Of a stretch of 64,000 bases of DNA, positions 17,998 to 28,500 are shown piece by piece. Each line of letters opens with the position of its first letter. Within the stretch, counting starts at the first letter, position 1. A model generated the notes under the pieces. That model saw only the letters and a program-made list of their open reading frames with translations. It was not told where the DNA came from and did no database searches. Both the position numbers and the translations under genes were made by a program. Origin of the DNA: Oscillospiraceae bacterium (GTDB taxonomy: Bacteria; Bacillota; Clostridia; Oscillospirales; Oscillospiraceae); contig JAHHRW010000004.1 of assembly GCA_020025575.1 (NCBI GenBank), positions 62,001 to 126,000 of the forward strand, given 5' to 3'.

Positions 17998-18075
17998 TGA
18001 CAATCGAGCGCTTTATCTCTTTTGAAACAATGATTTTCCGATAAAAGCGTCGATTCTACTGTGGTTCGGTTGTCA
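17998..18075. repeat. Nested imperfect inverted repeat upstream of an XRE regulator gene
   Basis: TGACAA (17998-18003) pairs with TTGTCA (18070-18075). Inside, CGAGCGCTTTATC pairs with GATAAAAGCGTCG with one bulge. It fills the middle of a 308-base gap that shows no gene; it may be an operator, a small structured RNA or a remnant of a miniature element. Confidence 0.4.
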
Positions 18076-18116
18076 TATTGGGAGGCCTGTGTTAGCATTT
18101 GATAGAGGTGATAACG

Positions 18117-18872
18117 ATGTTTGAAATTGACAAACAAAAATTTGGGGCATTTGTGGGTGAACTTCGCCGGGAGAAAGGGTATACGCAGAAGGAATTGGCA
18201 GAGCGCCTGTTTATCTCAGATAAGGCTGTCAGCAAATGGGAGACGGCCGTAAGTATCCCGGATACAGCACTGTTGATTCCATTGGCAGATATACTTGGTG
18301 TTTCGGTCACAGAACTGCTGATGAGCCAGAGAATCCAACAGAGCGAAACGATGGAGCCAAATCAGGTTGAAGATATCGTTAAGACGGCGATTAGCTATGC
18401 AGAGGAACACCCCGAAAGGGCGTATCAATCAAAGAGCAAATGGTGTGTTATATATGCTGCATCTGTATTGGCCGGCGGTATCGGTTTGCTGTTCAGCCAT
18501 CTAAATGGGCAGCTATACGAATCGGTGCTCACGCTTACGATATTAACAGCGGTCTTTGGGGCGTATTTCTGTTTCTTCGCCAAGCTGAAACTGCCGGGGT
18601 ATTATGATGAATATAGAATCGGTGCTTTTTCTGACGGCCCAATTCGGATGAATCTTCCGGGAGTGAGATTCAATAACCGTAATTGGCCGCATATTGTAAA
18701 GGTTGGGCGTATCTGGTCATGTGTGTGTGCGGCGCTGGTCCCATTCATTGCACTGTTCGTAAATGAGCTGCACATGGATGCTGGTGGAGAGATTGTAAAT
18801 TATTTGGTGTTGGCTGCGACACTGGGCGGTTTATTTATACCGATGTATATTGTTGGGAAAAGGTACGAGTAA
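18117..18872 (+). CDS. XRE-type helix-turn-helix regulator with a membrane C-terminal domain
   Basis: About 251 residues. Residues 8-65 are a Cro/CI-type helix-turn-helix (GYTQKELAERLFISDKAVSK). The second half has about four hydrophobic segments, so the protein is probably anchored in the membrane. Start ATG 18117 is chosen because AGAGGTGAT lies six bases before it; upstream Met codons lack a ribosome site. Similar HTH proteins with membrane tails are common in Clostridia, and their ligands are mostly unknown. No obvious target gene is adjacent. Confidence 0.8.
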   Translation: MFEIDKQKFGAFVGELRREKGYTQKELAERLFISDKAVSKWETAVSIPDTALLIPLADILGVSVTELLMSQRIQQSETMEPNQVEDIVKTAISYAEEHPERAYQSKSKWCVIYAASVLAGGIGLLFSHLNGQLYESVLTLTILTAVFGAYFCFFAKLKLPGYYDEYRIGAFSDGPIRMNLPGVRFNNRNWPHIVKVGRIWSCVCAALVPFIALFVNELHMDAGGEIVNYLVLAATLGGLFIPMYIVGKRYE

Positions 18873-19033
18873 AAAATTTACTTAGATGTTGTATGACCAA
18901 CGTCCCCTGCTTACCTGGAAGAAGTACGCAGCAGGATCAAGAATCATGCTGTTCTTTTTGGGATATCCGTATCACAGGTTTTCTACTGCATTCATATACT
19001 AAAACTGAAGATGTTTGATCGGAGGTAATGTAT

Positions 19034-19480
19034 GTGAATAGAAACGCCTGTAACGCCTGTACGAATGTGATCAAAGACTATGGGCCAAAACCGCTCATTG
19101 TGAACATGGAGCGATTTGCGCAAGATAATCCAAATTATAGGACAGCTTTGTGGACGGGGGAACATCTGCAAGTAACGCTGATGAGTATCCCTGTCGACGG
19201 GGATATTGGTCTTGAGATGCATTCTGATTTGGATCAATTCATTCGGATTGAAGATGGATGCGCCCTTGTTATGATGGGAAGGAGCAGTACACTTTTAAAC
19301 TGCCAGCAAAAGGTAAACAGCAACTATGCTGTCGTGATCCCCGCAGGCACATGGCACAATGTCATCAATGTCGGAAGGTCACCATTAAAGGTGTATTCAA
19401 TTTATGCACCGCCACAGCACCCATATGGAACGGTTCATAGGACAAAAGAGGAAGGGGAAGAGGCGGAAAGATACGGATAG
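19034..19480 (+). CDS. Cupin domain protein
   Basis: About 148 residues with a single cupin fold. The motif-1 region reads GLEMHSDLDQFIRIEDG (His, Asp/Gln and Glu as possible metal ligands) and motif 2 reads VIPAGTWHNVIN with its His. GGAGG at 19021-19025 favours GTG at 19034; ATG at 19028 is only two bases from it. The very short N terminus has Cys residues (NACNACTNV). Such stand-alone cupins act as sugar-binding, isomerase or stress-related proteins; the role here is unknown. A strong terminator follows, so it is a single-gene unit. Confidence 0.8.
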   Translation: MNRNACNACTNVIKDYGPKPLIVNMERFAQDNPNYRTALWTGEHLQVTLMSIPVDGDIGLEMHSDLDQFIRIEDGCALVMMGRSSTLLNCQQKVNSNYAVVIPAGTWHNVINVGRSPLKVYSIYAPPQHPYGTVHRTKEEGEEAERYG

Positions 19481-19523
19481 TGGCAGTGGGAGCAACCTAA
19501 GTCATGCACTGCCATATATAACG

Positions 19524-19566
19524 ATCACCCCTTGTGTAGTTGTGATTCTACACAAGGGGTGATTTG
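19524..19566 (+). terminator. Terminator after the cupin gene
   Basis: A 16-bp perfect stem ATCACCCCTTGTGTAG / CTACACAAGGGGTGAT with an 8-base loop, followed by TTT. It may also serve the opposite strand. Confidence 0.8.
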
Positions 19567-19618
19567 TCTGTTGTTTATACGAAACCGATTTACGGTTTCA
19601 TGGGGGATTTCTTAGAAA

Positions 19619-21484
19619 TCAGTAATCAATGCGGCCGGGAGTCGCGATTTCATCCATGGTATTGGTACAGCCAACGGAGTTATCGGGGCGGCGCTTGATG
19701 GTCAGGGAGGGGTCTGTCAGTTCAGGGATGTCATCGATTTCGCCGTTTGCAAATTCGCGCATCTTTTCACCAGCGGTATCCAAACGGGCACAGACACCAC
19801 CAAGACGAACTTCCAGAACTTCAAATCCGTTTGGCTTGTTGGTGCTTTCCCACAGTTTCCGCCAAATCCGGCGAAGATCGTCCAAGGCTTTGATGGTTCC
19901 GGGAATATCTTCTGCCAGTTTCGCTGCCAGTTCCCGATTGCCGGAACGGACAGCATCTGCAGCCTGCTCATGCCACATGGACTTGCGAGCCAGTGCCCGA
20001 GCCAAGATAGCGTAGAAACGGAAGAGCATTTCGTATTCGGGGTTCTCCCGGGCGTATTTGGCGTATAGTGGCTCCAGAGAGGCAAAATGCTTTGCCACTT
20101 CAAATCCTTTGGTGTCTGCCTCAAACAGCTGGACCAGCGGATCCTGATACAGCATGATCTTGCAGGCATTACAGGGATCAGCAGGACGGGAATTCATGCC
20201 GGGGACGGTATTCATCAAACTGAGATCCAGGAAGGCCTGTGCATCAGCATGACAGCAGCGGGCAAAGCGCTGACGAATGGCTGCTTCATCGTAGACGCCG
20301 GTGTAGGTCATTTCAGCGTAAATTTGCAAGCCAAGCAAAGCGGTGGTCAGATTCGTTTCTGCACCATTGTCACCCCAGGCTGTGGCAAGTACGGTTTTGA
20401 TACCGGCCTCGATGCAGGCATTGAGGGCAGGAATGGTGTTCTGAATCGTGGTGGGGTAGGAGGGAGCAGGTCCAATCCAAGTCCAGATACCGCCGGCAAA
20501 AATGGTGGGAGCACAGAATTGAGCGTGCTTTTCAATGGCAGAGGCATATTCTTCCTGCTTTGCGTGATAGTAATCCCAGTAGACCAGACTGACACGGGGA
20601 TCTACGGCAGCCTTGGCAGATTCAGAGGGCATTCCGCCGTTGTGATAGTTACATCCATCCAGATGGAAATACATATCACTCCAGATCATAGGATCCAGAC
20701 CGTATTGATCGGTAATATCCAACACACGTTTCAGGTGTCTGCCGATGACAGCGTGGGGGTCTTCCCAACCGTATTTGGTCAGGTGAGCGCCCAGACCGAC
20801 GCCGAATGCTTCATCCATGCCCAGATGAATCCGTTTGGAACGGAAGGGGGCGGAGGCGGCTCGGATCATCTGCTCCAGCAACTCATAGGTTTCGTCCAGA
20901 TCGGCAAGCAGCACTTCGTCGTTGTCCCGCAGGTGCGTAAAGGCAGGCCAGTGGAGAATGCGCTTGAGATGTCCCAGAGCCTGAATGCAGGGGCAGAGCT
21001 CAATGCCGAACATGTTGGCATAATCATCCAGAGCTTTCAGTTCGTCATAGGTGTACCGGCCCCGCTTGTATCCAAAGAAAGGCTGTTCAGGAACTTCATA
21101 GGTATCTTCGGTGTAGAGCATACCTAGGTTCAAACCCATCAGAGCCATTTTCCGCAGGAACATTTGCATGGCCTCGGGTTTCAGAACGGCGTTGCGGGAG
21201 CAGTCGAACATGAGACCCACGGATTCAAACCGGGCTGTCTCATGAATGGAACAGGGCACCAGAGGATGCGGAATTTGACTCAGTGCACGGTAGAATTGCA
21301 CAGGGGACTGCCAAGTCAGGGAGACGGAAATACCGTCAGAGTGTACAGCAAGCTCTTCGCCCTTTTGGCAGACGACGCAAATGCCGTCGGGAGCCTCCTG
21401 CAAGCCCAGGTCGTCCTTTAACGCATGAAGGGCAGTCTGCCAGTTTTCCGGCAGTTCGCCGGTCAGATGAATCTTATGATACAT
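19619..21484 (-). CDS. Family 20 glycoside hydrolase (beta-N-acetylhexosaminidase type)
   Basis: About 621 residues, no signal peptide, so cytoplasmic. An N-terminal GH20b-like domain is followed by a TIM barrel with FESVGLMFDCSRNAVLK near residue 90 and the catalytic pair Asp-Glu in HLGMDEAFG near 235, the GH20 hallmark. It should remove terminal GlcNAc or GalNAc from oligosaccharides that have been imported. The start is ATG 21484, preceded by AAAGGAGATC; the ORF upstream of it has no ribosome site. It is divergent from the sugar ABC transporter and adjoins mannosidase genes, so it probably belongs to the same glycan-degrading locus. Confidence 0.82.
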   Translation of the reverse strand: MYHKIHLTGELPENWQTALHALKDDLGLQEAPDGICVVCQKGEELAVHSDGISVSLTWQSPVQFYRALSQIPHPLVPCSIHETARFESVGLMFDCSRNAVLKPEAMQMFLRKMALMGLNLGMLYTEDTYEVPEQPFFGYKRGRYTYDELKALDDYANMFGIELCPCIQALGHLKRILHWPAFTHLRDNDEVLLADLDETYELLEQMIRAASAPFRSKRIHLGMDEAFGVGLGAHLTKYGWEDPHAVIGRHLKRVLDITDQYGLDPMIWSDMYFHLDGCNYHNGGMPSESAKAAVDPRVSLVYWDYYHAKQEEYASAIEKHAQFCAPTIFAGGIWTWIGPAPSYPTTIQNTIPALNACIEAGIKTVLATAWGDNGAETNLTTALLGLQIYAEMTYTGVYDEAAIRQRFARCCHADAQAFLDLSLMNTVPGMNSRPADPCNACKIMLYQDPLVQLFEADTKGFEVAKHFASLEPLYAKYARENPEYEMLFRFYAILARALARKSMWHEQAADAVRSGNRELAAKLAEDIPGTIKALDDLRRIWRKLWESTNKPNGFEVLEVRLGGVCARLDTAGEKMREFANGEIDDIPELTDPSLTIKRRPDNSVGCTNTMDEIATPGRIDY

Positions 21485-21839
21485 AATCTGATCTCCTTTG
21501 TACCCCATAATAAGATGGCGCGTCCGGGGTTTTTGTCATTTAAGTTATAGCAAACACCGACAGGAAAGGAAAGTATAAATTGGATACATCAGGCTCCGAA
21601 AAAGACGATTCTTAAAAAAACAGCACATTCACCATGAAAGCTGTCACAAACTTGTGCAATATACATAAAGCAGTGTGTAAATACATTTGTGAACTGTAAA
21701 AAATAAACAACAATGTATCTTTTCTATACTATAAAATCGCTTTTCAAGACTTCCTGTAGGGGTAAACAGGTTATATAATATGGACAAACAAATCGGGTCG
21801 TTACGCAGTCTATTGGCAGCGGAGAAAGGGGAAATAACA
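21485..21839. promoter_or_regulatory. Divergent control region between the GH20 gene and the sugar ABC operon
   Basis: A 355-base AT-rich gap without a gene. TATAAT at 21774-21779 (plus) lies 60 bases before the permease start, but its -35 is poor, as expected for an activator-dependent promoter. On the minus strand TATAAC at 21542-21547 could serve the GH20 gene. The YesN-type regulator encoded downstream is the natural candidate to bind here. Confidence 0.4.
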
Positions 21840-22817
21840 ATGGTAAAAGACAAACCGACGAAATCGCCAAAGCTCAACAAAAAGCGGCGGGTCAAATGGA
21901 CCAGAGATGATACGGAATTAACGATTCTGGCGATTCCCACCACCGTTTGGTTTATTGTTTTTTGCTATCTGCCAATGTTTGGCATTATTCTTGCATTCAA
22001 AAATTATAAAATAGTGGATGCAACCAAAAGTTTCGTCTTTAATCTTCTTCACAGTGACTGGGCGGGCTTTGAAAACTTTCGGTATTTTCTGAGTTTGAAG
22101 GACTTCCCTCAGATTTTCCGAAATACCGTGCTGTATAATGCAGTCTTTATTGTATTGGACATTGTTCTTCCTGTTAGTCTTGCGATCATGATTAGCAATA
22201 TCTACAACAAGCGGTGCTCCAAGGCTTATCAGACGCTGATGTTCATGCCGCATTTTATGTCATGGGTTGTGATCAGTTATTTTGTATATGCATTTTTAGT
22301 AACGGATAAAGGCTTGCTGAACAGTGTCATCCGGTTCTTCGGTGGCGAGAATGTCAATTGGTATGCAGAATCCAAATACTGGCCCATCATTTTGACGATC
22401 ATGCATATCTGGAAGGTTTTGGGTTATAGCATGGTCGTGTACTTAGCCAGTATCACCGGTATTGACACCTCGTTGTACGAGGCTGCTGTGCTGGACGGTG
22501 CAAGTAAAACCCAACAGGCGCGCTACATTACCCTGCCGTCGCTGTATCCCATGATCATTCTCATGTTTATTATGGCTGTTGGTCGAATCTTCGCATCTGA
22601 TTTCGGTCTGTTCTATCAGGTTACTCGCGGTGCTGGTCAGCCATTAACCCCCGTAGTGGCAACCTTTGATGTAAAGATATTCCAGATGGTTACGACCAGT
22701 CCGAATCTGGGTCAGAATGCTGCGGCGTCCCTGTTCCAGTCTGTTGTGGGCTGTATTACCATTCTGGGTGCAAACTGGATTGTTCGCAAGGTCGATCCGG
22801 ATAGTGCCATGATTTAA
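21840..22817 (+). CDS. Sugar ABC transporter permease (LplB family)
   Basis: About 325 residues with six membrane segments; the N-terminal part PTTVWFIVFCYLPMFGIILA and the EAA loop EAAVLDGASKTQQARYITLP near residue 218 are those of the LplB/YtcP-partner type (PF00528) permeases, which handle complex carbohydrates. ATG 21840 is preceded by AAAGGGGA. The next gene starts 18 bases on and encodes the second permease. No ATPase gene is present nearby, as usual for this class, which shares an MsmX-type ATPase. Confidence 0.92.
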   Translation: MVKDKPTKSPKLNKKRRVKWTRDDTELTILAIPTTVWFIVFCYLPMFGIILAFKNYKIVDATKSFVFNLLHSDWAGFENFRYFLSLKDFPQIFRNTVLYNAVFIVLDIVLPVSLAIMISNIYNKRCSKAYQTLMFMPHFMSWVVISYFVYAFLVTDKGLLNSVIRFFGGENVNWYAESKYWPIILTIMHIWKVLGYSMVVYLASITGIDTSLYEAAVLDGASKTQQARYITLPSLYPMIILMFIMAVGRIFASDFGLFYQVTRGAGQPLTPVVATFDVKIFQMVTTSPNLGQNAAASLFQSVVGCITILGANWIVRKVDPDSAMI

Positions 22818-22834
22818 GGAGGGGGAGCGTGATT

Positions 22835-23785
22835 ATGGCTCAGCAAATGAAAAAAAACCATAAAAAAGAGTCCCGCAATGACGAATCCCGGCTAAATCGG
22901 ATCAAGCCGGTTACCAACTTTTTCTTCAATTTCGTGTTTGCAGCGCTGGCATTGGTCTGTTTGCTACCGATTGTCTTCATTTTCATCATTTCCATTACGG
23001 ATGAAAATGTGATCAGAACGCAGGGCTATCAGCTTTATGTCACCGCCAAAACAGTTTCAACAAAGGCTTACGAATATCTGTGGACCCAGAGAAAGACCAT
23101 CTTGGGCGCTATGTGGGTATCTATTAAGGTAACCACAATCGGTACGGTATTGGGAGTGCTCTTGACAACACTGATGGGATATGTGCTGTCTCGGAAGGAA
23201 TACAGGCTGAGAGGATTCTACACCATGCTCATTTTCATCCCCATGATTTTCGGTGGTGGCCTTGCAGCTTCGTATGTGGTGAATACTCAAATTTTGCATT
23301 TGGGAAATACTCTTGCAATTTTGATTCTTCCGCTGGCTGTTTCCAGTTTCAACGTGGTTATTGCACGAACCTTTTTCCAGTCTACGATTCCGGATTCAGT
23401 GATTGAGTCAGCAGAGCTGGACGGCGCATCCCAGTGGTCTATTTTCTTCCGGATCGTGCTGCCGATTTCTAAACCGGTTCTGGCTACCATTGCGCTATTC
23501 CTTGCTTTCGGCTATTGGAACGACTGGTATCAGTCCATGCTGTATATCAAAGATCAAGATCTTCAGTCTTTGCAGGCAATGCTGAACAGTATGCAGAAGA
23601 ATTTGGAATACCTAACAAAGAACCCAACAGCAGGTCTGACATCCTCGGATATGATTCGAATGATGCCTCAGGAATCGGTTCGTATGGCAATTGCTTTCGT
23701 TGTAGCTGTCCCCATTGCATGTGTCTATCCCTTCTTCCAGAAATACTTCATTTCCGGTTTGACCGTAGGCGCAGTCAAGGGCTGA
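22835..23785 (+). CDS. Sugar ABC transporter permease (LplC/YtcP family)
   Basis: About 316 residues with six membrane segments. The EAA loop reads ESAELDGASQWSIFFRIVLP near residue 193 and the C terminus ends YFISGLTVGAVKG, typical of LplC/YtcP proteins. GGAGGGGGAG favours ATG 22835; the GTG six bases earlier is too close to it. It forms the channel together with the LplB-type partner and receives ligand from the lipoprotein encoded next. Confidence 0.92.
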   Translation: MAQQMKKNHKKESRNDESRLNRIKPVTNFFFNFVFAALALVCLLPIVFIFIISITDENVIRTQGYQLYVTAKTVSTKAYEYLWTQRKTILGAMWVSIKVTTIGTVLGVLLTTLMGYVLSRKEYRLRGFYTMLIFIPMIFGGGLAASYVVNTQILHLGNTLAILILPLAVSSFNVVIARTFFQSTIPDSVIESAELDGASQWSIFFRIVLPISKPVLATIALFLAFGYWNDWYQSMLYIKDQDLQSLQAMLNSMQKNLEYLTKNPTAGLTSSDMIRMMPQESVRMAIAFVVAVPIACVYPFFQKYFISGLTVGAVKG

Positions 23786-23868
23786 GCCCTTCTCTTCACA
23801 GGTTGTAACTGCTGGGAACAAACCCATAGCAGTACAATAAAATAAATTTATTATTAGGAGGAACAAAA

Positions 23869-25386
23869 ATGAAAAAGCTTATCGCCCTTTTACTGGCATC
23901 TGTCATGGTACTGGGTCTGTTCGCAGGCTGTTCAGGTGACACCAAACCAGTAGAAACCAATCCAGATGCATCGCAGACGGCAAACAAGCCATCTGATGCA
24001 TCCACAGGCACTGAAACAAAAGATGAAATTGTGAATCTGAAGTGGGTTACTGTCGGTAACGGTATGCCCGAAAACTACGATGCCTGGAAGGCAGCAATGG
24101 ACGCTTATCTGGAAGAGAAAATTGGCGTACATCTGGACATGGAAGTCATCGGCTGGGGCGACTGGGATCAGCGCCGTAACATGATTGTTTCCACCAACGA
24201 GCCATACGACATTATGTTCACCAACAATGCCACCTATTATAAGGATGTCAACATGGGTGCATTTGCAAAGCTGGATGATCTGATCGATCAGGTTCCGGCT
24301 CTGCGAGACTACATTCCTGCGGATTACTGGGAAGCTTGTAAAGTGAACGGCGGTCTGTATGCTGTTCCTTCTTACAAGGATTCCTCTGCAACCTTCTTCT
24401 TCGTCTATGATCAGGAACTGGCTGAGGCTACAGGCCTTGACTACAAGAATGCACATACTCTGGCGGATGTTGAGAAGATTCTCGAAGCTATGTACGAGAC
24501 CGAGACTGCAAACCACCCCAAGGGGACTCCTGTATTCTATGTCCACCAGGGCGGTGTTGATGCCATTTATGGTTCCAAGTACGATGACATCTCTGCAGGC
24601 TGCCCTGCAATCGGTGTCTCCTACAAGAACGGTGAACCCAAGGTCGTTTCCGTATTCGAGCAGGAAGATGTCATGGCTGACTTGGCTGTTCTGCAGGACA
24701 TGTACGCAAAGGGTCTGATTAACTCCGATGCGAACATCCTGGCCGAAGCCCCTGCATATAACCCCTGCGGCATTGGCCAGGGCTGGCCTTCTGCTGCTGA
24801 TACCACCTGGGGCCCCAACATGAAGATCGAAGGCTTGAAGGCTATCGCAATCCAGTGGGGCGACAGCACGGTTCTGTCCAATGCAACAGTTCAAGGCTCC
24901 CTGAACTGCATCTCTGCATCCAGTGCACATCCCGACAAGGCTCTGCAGCTGCTGGAGCTGGTCAACACCGACACCAAGGTTCGTGACATGCTGTTCTACG
25001 GCCTGGAAGGTGACAACTTCGACTATACTGCTGACGGAAAGGTTCATAAGAACAATTCTGAGTGGACAATGGCTGGTTACACCCAGGGAACCTTCTTCAA
25101 TGTTTCTACCCTCGACACCGACACGTTCAATCAGTGGGATGAGGTCAAGGAGCAGAACGAAAATGCTGTACCTTCCCCGATTCTGGGCTTCTCTTTGAAC
25201 AAAGAGCCTATCAGCGACAAACTGGATGCCCTCGTTGCAATCTTCACCGAATGGCGTGCAGCTCTGATGACTGGTGCAGATCCCAGTGCTCGCGAAAATA
25301 TGCTGGCTGCTATGAAGGATGCTGGTCTGGATGACGTTATTGCTGAAATCCAGTCTCAGATTGATACTTGGGTTGCTAGCAAGTAA
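23869..25386 (+). CDS. Extracellular sugar-binding lipoprotein of the ABC transporter
   Basis: A 505-residue binding protein. The signal peptide ends in the lipobox FAGC at residues 19-22. The mature start is Thr/Ser/Pro-rich, a linker of about 30 residues. The body is a family 1-type solute-binding fold of the LplA kind. Codon use is strongly biased, with C-ending codons, unlike its neighbours, which suggests high expression. Gene order permease-permease-binding protein and linkage to mannosidases suggest that it binds mannose-containing oligosaccharides. AGGAGG lies upstream of ATG 23869. Confidence 0.92.
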   Translation: MKKLIALLLASVMVLGLFAGCSGDTKPVETNPDASQTANKPSDASTGTETKDEIVNLKWVTVGNGMPENYDAWKAAMDAYLEEKIGVHLDMEVIGWGDWDQRRNMIVSTNEPYDIMFTNNATYYKDVNMGAFAKLDDLIDQVPALRDYIPADYWEACKVNGGLYAVPSYKDSSATFFFVYDQELAEATGLDYKNAHTLADVEKILEAMYETETANHPKGTPVFYVHQGGVDAIYGSKYDDISAGCPAIGVSYKNGEPKVVSVFEQEDVMADLAVLQDMYAKGLINSDANILAEAPAYNPCGIGQGWPSAADTTWGPNMKIEGLKAIAIQWGDSTVLSNATVQGSLNCISASSAHPDKALQLLELVNTDTKVRDMLFYGLEGDNFDYTADGKVHKNNSEWTMAGYTQGTFFNVSTLDTDTFNQWDEVKEQNENAVPSPILGFSLNKEPISDKLDALVAIFTEWRAALMTGADPSARENMLAAMKDAGLDDVIAEIQSQIDTWVASK

Positions 25387-25418
25387 TTTCTAATAGGCAT
25401 AGGTGGGCTTTACCTGCC

Positions 25419-25456
25419 GGGTGGGGCCGTTGATATCAATGGCCCCACCCTTTGTC
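25419..25456 (+). terminator. Terminator after the sugar-binding lipoprotein gene
   Basis: A long perfect-looking stem: GGGTGGGGCC / GGCCCCACCC, extended inside by the palindrome TTGATATCAA, followed by TTTGTCTTTG. Confidence 0.8.
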
Positions 25457-25460
25457 TTTG

Positions 25461-25518
25461 GAGCCGATTCTCTAAGCTCCCAGTTTAGAGAATCGGCTCT
25501 GAAAACAAATCGTTTTCA
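25461..25518. other. Two further tandem hairpins before the alpha-mannosidase gene
   Basis: GAGCCGATTCTCTAA pairs with TTAGAGAATCGGCTC (25461-25499). Next to it GAAAAC pairs with GTTTTC (25501-25517). Neither has a clear T-run. With the terminator before them they make three adjoining structures. Confidence 0.5.
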
Positions 25519-25572
25519 GTCCGTGTACACAATGAAATAATAGGCGATATTAATTATAGGAGAGAAAATCTT

Positions 25573-28500
25573 ATGTATTTTATTGACGAACGAATTCAAA
25601 GAATTTGCGACCAATTAAAAAATTTCCGATTTCTAAAATCATATGACCTTAGCAACTGGGAATATAAGCACGGTCTGTATTTTCGCCCGGAGGAGGCCGA
25701 TGGCAGTGAAACTCCGTGGGAGCCTTTCGACAGTAAATCCATGCGTTTTTATGCCTATCCAGATGGCTCTGCAGATGGAAAATTTAAGGGCCAGAATACG
25801 GACTTTCACGGCATTCCCGGTGAGCATTACTGGTTTCGCTGCCATGCGACCATTCCACAGGATTTTGATGGTCAGTCCGTCTGGTTCCATATCAGTACCC
25901 AGATCGATGAGTGGGACGATGCCAAGAATCCACAGTTTTTGGTGTTTGTCAATGGTGAGGTAGTCCAGGGTGCAGACATGAACCACCGGGAAGTTCTGCT
26001 CAGCCGCTGTGCCAAGGGTGGTGAAGAGCTGGATATTGATATTCAGGCGTATACCGGTATTATGCATATGGAGTTTGCATTCCAGACCAGTTTTTATGTC
26101 CTTGATGAGAAAATCAATCATCTGTACTACGATCTTCTGATTCCTTTACAGGCATTTGCTCGAATGGATAAGGACAGCAAGGTAAGGCTGGATTTGCAGA
26201 CAGTCCTGAATGACACCATCAATCTGCTGGATATGCGGATACCCTATTCCCGGAATTTCTATGATTCTGTAGACGCTGCGCAGACATACATAACGGAAAA
26301 TCTCTATGAGAAAATGGGTGGTCACGATGAGATCATAGCCACCTGTATTGGTCATACGCACATCGATGTGGCATGGTGGTGGACTGTGGCGCAGACAAGG
26401 GAAAAGGTGGTGCGCTCCTTTGCAACGGTTCTAAAGCTGATGGATGAGTACCCCAACTATAAATTTATGTCCAGCCAGCCAGTTCTTTATGATTTCCTGA
26501 AACAGCGGTATCCGGAATTGTTTGAGAAAATCAAGCAGCGTGTCCAGGAAGGACGCTGGGAAGTAGAAGGCGGTATGTGGTTAGAGGCTGACTGCAATCT
26601 GACTTCCGGTGAATCCCTTGTCCGGCAATTCCTTTATGGAAAGCGATTCTTCCGTGAGGAATTTGGCAAAGACAGCAAAATTCTGTGGCTGCCGGATGTT
26701 TTCGGATACTCCGGTGCGCTGCCTCAGATTATGAAAAAGTCCGGTGTTGACTATTTTATGACAACCAAGCTTGCATGGAACCAGATCAATCAGATCCCGA
26801 ACGATACCTTCATATGGCGCGGAATCGATGGATCTGAGGTGCTTACCCACCTGATTACAACGCTGGGTATCGATCAGGATCCGAAGGAGAGCTTTTTTAC
26901 AACATATAATGGTATGCTCCATCCCGGCTCCATCATGGGCGGTTGGGAGCGCTACCAGAATAAGCAGATCAACAACGATATCTTAATTTCCTATGGCTAT
27001 GGTGATGGCGGCGGTGGCCCCACCCGTGAAATGCTGGAAACCTCTCTGCGTATGGAGCAGGGCATCCAAGGAATCCCTAAGGTTCGTCAGGAGACTGCCA
27101 GAACCTACTTCGATGAGCTGAATGGGCGTGTCAAGAATCATCCCCGACTGGAGACATGGGAAGGTGAATTTTACTTTGAGTACCATCGCGGTACATATAC
27201 CTCTATGGCTCGCAACAAGCGGGGCAACCGCAAGAGTGAACAAATGATGATGGATCTGGAACTGCTGGGGGTGCTGGCAGGGGAGTACCCTGCCGAGGCT
27301 GACAACCGGCTGTGGCGGGATATCATTCTGCTGAATCAGTTCCACGATATTCTCCCCGGCAGCTCCATTGCAGAAGTTTATGAAGTCACCAAGCAGGAGT
27401 ACGAGGCACTGGAACAGGAAGTCCACGGACGCATCGGAGAACTGCTCGGTAAGCTTACCCCCAAGGGAGATGGTGTGACCGTATTCAATACCCTGGGCTT
27501 TGACAGGAACGATGTGGTCGGACTGGGCAATATTGATGCCACCGGCCTGACAGACGGCAATACGGTTTATCCCATCCAGCAGACGGAGCAGGGAGCGGTT
27601 GCGTATCTTGAACATCTTCCCCCAAAGGGATGGGCATGTTTCAGCCTCACCGAAAGCAAGGCGGAATCCCCATTTGTTCGTTCGGATGACTACCATTTGG
27701 AAACACCTTACTACCGGGTGGAACTGGACAAGGCTGGCCGTTTTGTGTCTTTGTTTGACAAGGCGCAGGAGCGGGAACTGTGCAAAGCGGGACAGGCAAT
27801 CAACACCCTGCGTTTGTATGAGGATAAGCCTGTTTATTACGATAACTGGGATATCGACATGTATTACACGGAAAAAAGCTGGCCTGTTGATGAATTGGTC
27901 AGCATGCAGTGGATTGAGGACGGCCCCGTTTGCACCACCCTGGCTTTGCAGTACAAATGCTGTAATAGTACCATCTGGCAGAAGATCCACTTCTATGCGG
28001 GTTTGCGCCGGATCGACTTTGAAACCCAGGCAGACTGGAAGGAACATCAGCATCTGCTAAAGGCAGAATTTCCTGTGGATATCCATAGCGATGAGGCTAC
28101 TTTTGAGGTGCAGTTCGGCAATGTCACCCGTAAGGTGCATACGAACACCTCTTGGGAGAAGGCAAGATTTGAAAGCTGCGGTCAGCGCTGGATGGATCTG
28201 TCTGAAGGTCATTACGGCGTTAGCCTCTTAAATGACTGCAAGTATGGTCATAGTGTCAGGGATGGCGTGATTGGTCTGACGCTCATCAAGTGCGGCATCG
28301 AGCCTAACCCCAACACAGACAACGAGATGCACTACTTCACCTACAGTCTGTATCCCCACTGTGGCGGCTGGCGTGAGGCCGGTACAGTGCAGGAGGCATC
28401 CAAACTGAATCAGCCTGCATACGCATGTGCTGGCGGACAGGCAGGGGAGAAGTTCAGCTATGTATCTGTGGATCAGAAGAATGTCATTCTGGAAACGGTT

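Noticed and set aside
20087..21127. Plus-strand frame opposite the GH20 gene
   Set aside because: Low-complexity product without any family signature; shadow.
23932..25047. Antisense frame over the sugar-binding lipoprotein gene
   Set aside because: Product of the strong codon bias of the real gene; no motif or start signal.
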